From NCBI GenBank assembly GCA_029863525.1, contig JAOTVL010000003.1, positions 1-64,000 on the forward strand: DNA of 64,000 nt, written 5' to 3'. Shown piece after piece: positions 19,254 through 25,640 of the stretch (within the stretch, counting starts at the first letter, position 1; each line of letters begins with the position of its first letter). Made by a program: the position numbers and the translations under genes. The notes beneath the pieces were generated by a model, which saw only the letters and a program-made list of their open reading frames with translations, did no database searches and was not told the origin of the DNA. The stretch comes from Gemmatimonadota bacterium. GTDB taxonomy: Bacteria; Gemmatimonadota; Gemmatimonadetes; Longimicrobiales; Gaopeijiaceae.

Positions 19254-19523
19254 CTACCCCCTTCGCACCCTCCCCGGCTCCAATCCGCCCGCATGGAGGA
19301 TATTCTCCTGCAAGCGAGCCGCTTCCTCGTCGGTGAAATCGAGGAGTCTTCGGACTCCCTCTTCGGCTGCCGTGTAGGCTTCTTCAGGGAAATCGCCCCC
19401 CTCCGCATGCGCGAGCGCCGCACGAAGCGCGCCGGTCTCCCGTTCCGCCTTCTCAAGGGCCCGTCGAAGGCGGTTCAACGCCTTGCGAGCCTCCGATTCC
19501 GCTGAAGTCATGGGGACCATCAT
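19254..19523 (-). CDS. Small coiled-coil hypothetical protein, 89 aa
   Basis: I recognise no family. The protein is charged and helical with heptad-like spacing in EARKALNRLRRALEKAERET and a second helix ending LDFTDEEAARLQENILHAGG. It has no signal or membrane segment. The start is 19523 (ATG ATG); an internal ATG at 19511 is equally possible. It lies 58 bp upstream of the amidohydrolase on the same strand, so co-transcription is likely. Confidence 0.6.
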   Translation of the reverse strand: MMVPMTSAESEARKALNRLRRALEKAERETGALRAALAHAEGGDFPEEAYTAAEEGVRRLLDFTDEEAARLQENILHAGGLEPGRVRRG

Positions 19524-19585
19524 GAGGCAAGCCCGCGCGCCATGAAACCCCGGAACAGATGAGGCGAGCGGGGTACGGTGCGGCC

Positions 19586-20575
19586 ATGACCGGAATCGAC
19601 CGATACGAGCTGATCGTGGTGGGCGCGGGACCGTGCGGCATCGCCGTGGGCGCCGCCGCCGAGCAGGCCGGCATCTCCTGCGTGCTCTTCGACAAGGGAT
19701 GCCTCACCGCGTCCGTGGTGGACTACCCCTACTACATGACCTTCTTCAGCACCGCGGTCATGCTCGAAGTGGGCGGCGTCCCCTTCACGATCCCGGACTC
19801 CAAGCCGACACGCCGGGAGGCGCTCGCGTACTACCGAAGGGTGGTCGCGCACTGGGGCATCGACGTCCGTCAATACGAGGAGGTCACGGAGATCGAGGGC
19901 TCGGAAGGGGACTTCACGGTCAAGACGGTTCGAGCCGACGGTTCCGCGCGTATCTACGCCGCCTCCGCCGTCGTGGTCGCGACCGGTGGGTTCCAGGCGC
20001 CGAACTTCCTCGGTGTCCCCGGCGAAGATCTGCCCAAGGTCCGTCACTACTACCGGGAGCCGTACCCCTATTTCGACCGGGACGTGCTGGTGGTGGGCGC
20101 GGGCAATTCCGCCGTGGAGTCAGCGCTCGAGATGTATCGCAACGGGGTTCGCGTCTCGCTGGTCCATTTTCTCGACAAAGTCGACCGAGGCGTGAAGCCG
20201 TGGGTCGTGCCCGACATCACGAATCGGCTCGAGCGCGGTGAGATCCCCGTGTACTGGCGGCACAGAGTGTCCCGGATCGAGCCGGGTTCGGTCGTTCTCC
20301 GTTCAGAGAAGGACGGGGAGGAAACGGAGATCGCGAACGATTTCGTGGTCGCCATGACCGGCTGGCGCTCGGATCACCGGCAACTCGAGGCGCTCGGCGT
20401 GGACATCGACGGCGAAACCGGTATCCCGTCGCACGATTCGAACACCATGCGAACCAACGTGCCCGGAATCTACATCGCGGGCGTGATCGCCGCCGGTCAC
20501 AACGCGAACAAGATTTTCATCGAGAACGGTCGCGAGCACGGCGCGCTCATCGTGGCGGATCGCGTGCGCGGCTGA
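19586..20575 (+). CDS. YpdA-like NAD(P)H-dependent bacillithiol disulfide reductase homologue
   Basis: This 329-residue flavoprotein of the YpdA/Bdr family has an FAD-binding GAGPCG at 13-18, a second dinucleotide motif VVGAGNSAVESALEM near 170-185, and the C-terminal FAD segment GIYIAGVIAAGHNANKIFIENGREHG, close to YpdA. No CxxC redox pair is present, as in YpdA and unlike thioredoxin reductase. The family is linked to bacillithiol redox cycling. The ATG at 19586 removes nine unlikely residues from the longest frame. It is monocistronic or leads into the GGDEF gene. Confidence 0.8.
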   Translation: MTGIDRYELIVVGAGPCGIAVGAAAEQAGISCVLFDKGCLTASVVDYPYYMTFFSTAVMLEVGGVPFTIPDSKPTRREALAYYRRVVAHWGIDVRQYEEVTEIEGSEGDFTVKTVRADGSARIYAASAVVVATGGFQAPNFLGVPGEDLPKVRHYYREPYPYFDRDVLVVGAGNSAVESALEMYRNGVRVSLVHFLDKVDRGVKPWVVPDITNRLERGEIPVYWRHRVSRIEPGSVVLRSEKDGEETEIANDFVVAMTGWRSDHRQLEALGVDIDGETGIPSHDSNTMRTNVPGIYIAGVIAAGHNANKIFIENGREHGALIVADRVRG

Positions 20576-20682
20576 CGCTCGCGGGCGGTGCCCGATCTCG
20601 CTAGAGTGAGACCTGCGTCAGTCGGCGCTGGATCGGGTTGGTCGCCGACCCTTCGGTTCTCGAACTCCAACGGCGGGTCAAG

Positions 20683-21648
20683 ATGGAACCTCGGGTCCAG
20701 AAGCACGAGGAGGCTCGAATTGCCGCGCTCCACGAGCTCGGCATCCTCGACACACCGCCCGAGGAGCGGTTCGATCGGCTGACACGCCTGGCTCGTCGGC
20801 TCTTCGACGTGCCCATCGCGCTCGTGTCCCTCGTGGACTCGGACCGGCAATGGTTCAAGTCCCGAGCGGGCCTCGAGGCCACGGAGACCCCGCGCGAAGT
20901 CTCGTTCTGTTCGCACGCCATCGGCGGCAGCGACGTCATGGTGGTGACGAATGCGGCCCACGACGAGCGCTTCAGCCACAACCCCCTCGTCGCCGATCCG
21001 CCGAGCATCCGCTTTTACGCCGGCGCCCCGGTCAAGGGCCCTGACGGAAGCAGCCTCGGGACCCTGTGCATCATCGACCACGAGCCGAGGGAGCTGGGAC
21101 CCGAGGACGCGGAGCTTCTGAGAGATCTCGCCGAAATGGTGGAGAACGAGCTGCGTGCCGTGCAGCTCGCGACGCTCGACGACCTGACGGGCCTCACGAA
21201 CCGACGTGGGTTCAACGCGATCGCCTACCACACGCTCGCGCTGTGCCGGCGGGTAGATCAGCCGGCCGCGCTTCTCATGTTCGACCTCGACGAGTTCAAG
21301 GAGATCAACGACACGATGGGGCACGCCGAGGGCGACCGGGTGCTCAAGCGATTCGCCGACCTCCTCCTCCGTTCCTTTCGGGACTCCGACGTCGTGGCGC
21401 GCCTGGGCGGCGACGAGTTCTGCGTACTCCTGAGTGGCACGAACGCGGACCAGGCCCCTCGGGCTCTCTCCCACCTGGACGAAGATCTCCGACGGGATGA
21501 TCGCGGACCGAAGATCCGCTACAGCGTCGGCGTCACCGACTTCGATGCGAAGAAGCATCCCAGCGCAGCCGCCCTCCTGGATGCCGCGGACGGGCGGATG
21601 TACGAAGACAAAGCGGAGAAGGAGAAGAGGAACACCGGCCGGGCCTGA
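20683..21648 (+). CDS. GAF-GGDEF diguanylate cyclase
   Basis: This ~321-residue cytoplasmic signalling protein makes cyclic di-GMP. The N-terminal GAF domain (about 10-155) starts HEEARIAALHELGILDTPPEERFDRLTRLA and includes FCSHAI and GAPVKGPDGSSLGTLCIID. The GGDEF domain starts at DDLTGLTNRRGF and has an intact active site LGGDEFCV (about 240-247). The ATG at 20683 is chosen over the TTG at 20638 because homologues begin just before the GAF domain. The upstream RxxD inhibitory site is not obvious. Confidence 0.88.
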   Translation: MEPRVQKHEEARIAALHELGILDTPPEERFDRLTRLARRLFDVPIALVSLVDSDRQWFKSRAGLEATETPREVSFCSHAIGGSDVMVVTNAAHDERFSHNPLVADPPSIRFYAGAPVKGPDGSSLGTLCIIDHEPRELGPEDAELLRDLAEMVENELRAVQLATLDDLTGLTNRRGFNAIAYHTLALCRRVDQPAALLMFDLDEFKEINDTMGHAEGDRVLKRFADLLLRSFRDSDVVARLGGDEFCVLLSGTNADQAPRALSHLDEDLRRDDRGPKIRYSVGVTDFDAKKHPSAAALLDAADGRMYEDKAEKEKRNTGRA

Positions 21649-21766
21649 TGGGCCCGCCCCCCGGCGTCAGGTCACGGTCGTGTGCGGGAACGCGACACGA
21701 TGTAAGAGACGGGGCCGCTCTGTCGCGACCACCCGCTCGTCTATAGGCTTCGGGAGAGACGATCCG

Positions 21767-22438
21767 ATGACCCGAAAGAGACCCTCCATGCGCCAAATTC
21801 GCCTGTTTCCCCTCGCCGTCGCCCTGGCGCTTGGTGGCTGTGCGACGGAAGAGGGTGCCGAAATGCCCGACCCTATGGACCAGGCGGTTCCCGAAACGAC
21901 CCTGGGTCCCGCCGACGGTCTCGACCTTCCGGCGGTCGATCTGGACCGGGTTCGGGTCGGTGACCCGGCCCCGGATTTCACGTTGACCTCGCTCGCCGGC
22001 CCGCCTGTCACACTCTCGCAGTACCGCGGCACGAAGGACGTGATCCTCGTCTTCTACCGGGGGCATTGGTGACCCTACTGCGCCCAGCAGCTCGGTGAGC
22101 TGCAAGGAATGCTGAGCGAAGCTCAGAGGGACGAGACGGAAATCGTCGCGGTCGCATCCGACGATCCGTCGGATCTACAACGCATGGTCGACCGGGTGGC
22201 CGAGGAGAACGACGGCTTGACCCTGGATTATATGCTCCTTTCGGATCCGGACGCCGCGGTCATCAATCGCTACGGACTCTTCAATCAGGACGATCCCCGC
22301 GGACGTGCGATCCCGCATCCCACGACGTACGTGATCGACCGGGATGGTGTGGTTCGCTGGAAGATGACCGAGGTGAACTACCGCATAAGGCCGGAGAACG
22401 AGGACATTCTCGCCGCCCTCGAGGATCTCGGGCGGTAA
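21767..22438 (+). CDS. Selenocysteine-containing peroxiredoxin-like lipoprotein (UGA at codon 102 read as Sec)
   Basis: Read through one in-frame TGA (22070-22072), this encodes a 223-residue AhpC/TSA-type redoxin. The N-terminus has a lipobox LALGGC near residue 29, so it is a periplasm-facing lipoprotein. The fold begins VGDPAPDFTLTSLAGPPVTL, then ILVFYRGHW-U-PYCAQQLGELQ, where family members have Cys-Pro-Tyr-Cys; here the first Cys is replaced by the UGA codon (U102, C105). The second half is intact and in frame up to TTYVIDRDGVVRWKM and the stop at 22438. GGGAGAG 8 bases before ATG 21767 supports that start. A hairpin with GGU loop follows the UGA. A nonsense mutation is the alternative, but position, hairpin and nearby selD argue against it. 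Confidence 0.88.
22087..22103 (+). promoter_or_regulatory. Candidate bacterial SECIS hairpin of the peroxiredoxin gene
   Basis: A perfect 7-bp stem GCAGCTC/GAGCTGC encloses the loop GGT (22094-22096). The loop begins 21 bases after the UGA. Bacterial SECIS elements sit inside the coding region just after the UGA and have a G in the first loop positions for SelB binding. The hairpin matches both requirements. Confidence 0.75.
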
Positions 22439-22481
22439 GCGCGGACTCGGCTTCGAGAAGGCCCGAGCCGGGCGGTTCGCG

Positions 22482-23522
22482 TCAGCGCGCCAGTGGCTCC
22501 GGGAATCCCAGGGGCACATCGATCCGCGAGTCCCCGAGAAGCACGCTTTCAGCCTCGCGCCGAACCCGTGCGAGGGCGAGCACTCCTCCGGCCCGAGGAG
22601 AGTGCACCGACGACGTGACGGTGCCCACGACCTTGCCCGAGCCATCTGCCGCCCGCAGCTCCGTGCCGGGTTCGGGTAGGGTCGCTTCGCCGAGCGCGAG
22701 CCGTCTCAACTCACGGTTCACATGGCCGCGATCGCGGATGCGGACGATCACCTCTTGGCCGGTGTAGCATCCCTTCCCGTGGTCGATGGCACGGTCGACG
22801 ATCCCCGCCTCCGGGGGCAGCGTCTCGTGGTCCATGTCCGGTCCGAAGGCGGGACGGCCCGCCTCGACCCGGAGCGTCGTCCACGCCTCCGAGTCTCCCT
22901 CGATGGCGCCTTCACCGACGAGAGCGCGGTGGAGCGCGGCCACCGGCTCCGCCGGACCGTACACGATCCAAGCCAGAGGCCAAACGTCCTCGGTCCGGGC
23001 GACGACGAGACCAGATGCCGGGCTACCGGCGCACCGCCACTCGCCCTCGGCGCAGCGCTCGAGCCACTCCGGATCGACGCGGAGGCCGAGTGCCAGCTTG
23101 GACAACGCCGCGGCGGCCTTCGGTCCGACCACGCCGAGGCTCGCACGCTCGGCACCGAGCTCCCTGACCCTGGCGAATCGGGGTGGCAAAAACTTCGCGA
23201 GGTGGGCGGCCAACCCCTCATGACCGGCGCTGGGGACGTCGAGCAAGAAGCCGATGGCCTCCTCGTCGCCCAGGAGGAGCGCCCACAAATCGCTGATCAT
23301 CTTGCCCTTGGGCGTCAGCACCGCATGGTACGTCGCCGTCCCACCATGGACGTCGCCCTCGACGACGGTAGGGGGGCCAGGAATAACACCCGTCAGAATG
23401 CCCGAGAGCATCTGTGCCGGGGCCTTCCCCGCCACCGAGAGAAGAGCCCGATCACTCCGCTCGAAGACGGCCATCCCCTCGGTCGCGCCCAGGTACGCGG
23501 CCGATGCGGCGGTCGCACTCAC
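22482..23522 (-). CDS. ygfZ: YgfZ/GcvT-like folate-binding protein
   Basis: This ~346-residue protein of the YgfZ (COG0354) family assists iron-sulfur enzyme repair in a tetrahydrofolate-dependent way. The diagnostic KGCYTGQEVIVRIRDRGHVNR begins near residue 250, with the reactive Cys about residue 252. The N-terminal half carries the GcvT-like fold (LSVAGKAPAQMLSG, LTPKGKMISDLWAL). GTG 23522 forms a GTGA overlap with the upstream sirB1 stop, favouring it over ATG 23474. The long frame back to 24014 overlaps sirB1 and is rejected. Confidence 0.88.
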   Translation of the reverse strand: MSATAASAAYLGATEGMAVFERSDRALLSVAGKAPAQMLSGILTGVIPGPPTVVEGDVHGGTATYHAVLTPKGKMISDLWALLLGDEEAIGFLLDVPSAGHEGLAAHLAKFLPPRFARVRELGAERASLGVVGPKAAAALSKLALGLRVDPEWLERCAEGEWRCAGSPASGLVVARTEDVWPLAWIVYGPAEPVAALHRALVGEGAIEGDSEAWTTLRVEAGRPAFGPDMDHETLPPEAGIVDRAIDHGKGCYTGQEVIVRIRDRGHVNRELRRLALGEATLPEPGTELRAADGSGKVVGTVTSSVHSPRAGGVLALARVRREAESVLLGDSRIDVPLGFPEPLAR

Positions 23523-24373
23523 GATGGATCCACGTTCTCGTCGAACCGACCGGCCCGAAGATCTTCCACCATCTCCTGCACGTGCGTCTTGTCCTCGGCG
23601 CTCGGCGACACCCGCAGGTATGCCTCGAGCTGATCGGCCGCCTCGCCGTGCCGACCCAAACGCGCCAAGAGGAGGCCCCGGGATCGAGACTGGAGCGGCG
23701 CGGTCGGCGTGATCATCAGAAGCCGCTCGACGACCGCCAACGCCCGTCGATCGTCGCCGATCTTCACGTAGATGCCCTTCAGATTGGTGAGCAGCCGAAT
23801 GAGCATGTCCCGCTTCGTCGCCATACGGAGGAACTGATCGCGCATCGCGACCATCCCGCCGTAGCCCTGGTCGAGAAGCTGCTGCGCTTCGTCCTCGAAC
23901 CGGATTTTCCCCCCATCGAACGGATCGATCAGGAGCCGCAGCTCGTCCCCCGCGTACCGAACCAGGAAATGGCCGGGGAAGTTGACCCCCTCCAAGGGAA
24001 GGTCCAGGCGCCACCCGATCTCGAGCAACACGATCCCGAGGGTCAACGGAATCCCCACGCCCCGGTCCAGGACGTCGTTGAGAAAGGAGTTCCGCGGATC
24101 GTAGTACGCGTCGCGGTTGCCCGAGAACTTTCGCCGACCATAGAGCGTGCGGATGAGCTCGTCGAGCATCAAGAGGGGAGCGCTCTCGTTGGCGAGGCGA
24201 TCCTTGACCTCTTCCGCGACTTGATCCAATCGCGCGAGGTACAGCTCCACCGAGAGCTGAGGATACTCCTCCTTCGCCACCAACAGCGCAGCCCTGGCCA
24301 GCCCCATGTCCGACTCGGAGCTGGAGATCTCCTCGGCGAGGAGTCGACGGGGTGATTTCTGCGGGACGCTCAC
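23519..24373 (-). CDS. SirB1-type transglutaminase-like protein with TPR region
   Basis: This ~284-residue SirB1 (UPF0162) family protein has a transglutaminase-like fold missing clear catalytic assignment, followed by TPR-like repeats. Key segments are YYDPRNSFLNDVLDRGVGIPLTLGIV, VNFPGHFLVRY and LLIDPFDGGKIR. The C-terminal helices (LTNLKGIYVKIGDDRRALAVVERLL and onward) read as TPRs. GTG 24373 is a best guess; the frame stays open further upstream into the selD leader, where it loses its coding character. It overlaps ygfZ by 4 bp. Confidence 0.83.
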   Translation of the reverse strand: MSVPQKSPRRLLAEEISSSESDMGLARAALLVAKEEYPQLSVELYLARLDQVAEEVKDRLANESAPLLMLDELIRTLYGRRKFSGNRDAYYDPRNSFLNDVLDRGVGIPLTLGIVLLEIGWRLDLPLEGVNFPGHFLVRYAGDELRLLIDPFDGGKIRFEDEAQQLLDQGYGGMVAMRDQFLRMATKRDMLIRLLTNLKGIYVKIGDDRRALAVVERLLMITPTAPLQSRSRGLLLARLGRHGEAADQLEAYLRVSPSAEDKTHVQEMVEDLRAGRFDENVDPS

Positions 24374-24520
24374 GTCAAGGAGCCGTTCGCTGGGCGGAGG
24401 GAAATCGGGATTCTCGGTTGGCACACGTGCCGTGCGCGATGAATTAGCTTCGTTGATCGATTTCGCGTACCCGTCGAAGGCCGAGGGTTTCCGTGGAGCG
24501 GGGCGCGAATACTGGCTTGA

Positions 24521-24526
24521 AGGAGG
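24521..24526 (+). promoter_or_regulatory. Shine-Dalgarno that fixes the selD start
   Basis: A perfect AGGAGG lies six bases before ATG 24533. It places the start upstream of the in-frame UGA at 24599 and not at the internal ATG 24617, which has no comparable site. This is strong support for UGA readthrough. Confidence 0.85.
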
Positions 24527-24532
24527 TAGGCG

Positions 24533-25594
24533 ATGGCGAACGAGCCGCGGGATCGACGGCCGGAGATCCGACTGTCCCAGCTCAGCCACGGCGCCGGTTG
24601 AGCGTGTAAACTCGGCATGTCCGAGCTGGCGCAGGTCCTGCGCCACGTTCTCCCGGTTCCGGATCCCAACGCCCTCGTCGGCCACACGACGGGGGACGAC
24701 GCCGCCGTGTATCGTCTATCCGGCGACCGTGCGCTGATCGTCACCGCCGATTTCTTCACCCCGATCGTCGACGACCCCTATGACTTCGGCAGGATCGCGG
24801 CGGCCAACGCCCTCTCCGACGTGTACGCCATGGGGGGCAAACCCCTCTTCGTGCTGAACCTGGTCGGCTTTCCCCGCTCTCTCCTCGCCGACGGCATTCT
24901 CGACGAGATCCTGCGAGGGGGGAGCGACGTGACGCGTGGCGTGGGCGTGCCGACGCTCGGTGGTCACACGATCGACGATCAGGAGCCGAAGTACGGCTTG
25001 GTCGCGATCGGTGAGGTACACCCCGACAGGATCGTGACCAACACCGCCGCGCGACCGGGGGACGTGCTCGTGCTCACCAAGCCGATCGGCTCCGGCGTGA
25101 TCGCGACCGCCATCAAGAAGGGCGCGGCGACGGTCGACACCATCGCCGAGGCGGTCGACGTCATGTCGACATTGAACGCGGCGGCGGCCGAGGCGATGGG
25201 GACCGCCGATGTGCGAAGCGCGACGGACGTCACCGGCTTCGGCCTCCTGGGTCATCTTCGCAATCTCGTCCGAGCCTCCAAATGCGCGGCCGGGATCGAC
25301 GCCGCACACGTCCCACTCCTCAGCGGCGCGCGCTCCCTGGCCGAAGCCGGTCACGTGCCCGGCGGGACGAAGCGAAACCTGGCGGATGTCGCGTCCGACG
25401 TGAGCTTCGCGGACGAGGTCGACGAGGTCACGCGCACACTCCTCGCCGACGCCCAGACGTCGGGTGGACTTCTCATGTGCGTCGCACCGGAACGACTCGA
25501 CGGACTGCTCGCCGACCTGGCCGGCAAGGCACCCGCCGCCGCGGTCATCGGCAGGGTCGTCGCGGGACCCGCCGGGCACATCGACATCGAGTAG
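24533..25594 (+). CDS. selD: Selenide, water dikinase SelD with selenocysteine at the catalytic position
   Basis: SelD makes selenophosphate from selenide and ATP, the selenium donor for Sec-tRNA and selenouridine. Read through TGA (24599-24601) the product is 353 residues. The N-terminus contains LSQLSHGAG-U-ACKLG, matching the E. coli SelD motif HGAGCGCKI, with U23 at the catalytic Cys and K26 as the essential lysine. Downstream hallmarks are TGDDAAVY, TADFFTPIVDDPYDFGRIAAANALSDVYAMGG, GGHTIDDQEPKYGL, TDVTGFGLLGH and DAQTSGGLL. Without readthrough the protein would start at M29 and lack both catalytic residues. A strong Shine-Dalgarno precedes ATG 24533. No selA, selB or tRNA-Sec is in the window. 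Confidence 0.92.
24627..24645 (+). promoter_or_regulatory. Candidate bacterial SECIS hairpin of selD
   Basis: A perfect 8-bp stem TGGCGCAG/CTGCGCCA encloses GTC (24635-24637), presenting GCAGGTC at the tip. This closely resembles the apical AGGUC of the E. coli fdhF SECIS. The loop begins 33 bases after the UGA. A smaller hairpin CTCGG/CCGAG at 24611-24625 lies in between but lacks a G in the first loop bases. Confidence 0.7.
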
Positions 25595-25640
25595 CGCAGG
25601 CGATCCCAGCAGTAGCTCGGGGACCTTTCCGGGGCTCTAC

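Noticed and set aside
22070-22072. TGA as a nonsense mutation splitting a peroxiredoxin pseudogene
   Set aside because: The codon sits exactly at a catalytic Cys position, the downstream frame is intact to a normal stop, a SECIS-like hairpin follows, and selD is nearby.
24611-24625. CTCGG-CATGT-CCGAG hairpin as the selD SECIS
   Set aside because: The stem is short and the loop does not begin with G; the stronger hairpin at 24627-24645 has the GGU tip.
24617-25594. selD starting at the internal ATG
   Set aside because: That start lacks a Shine-Dalgarno and drops the catalytic residue and lysine; the AGGAGG-ATG at 24521-24535 is far better.
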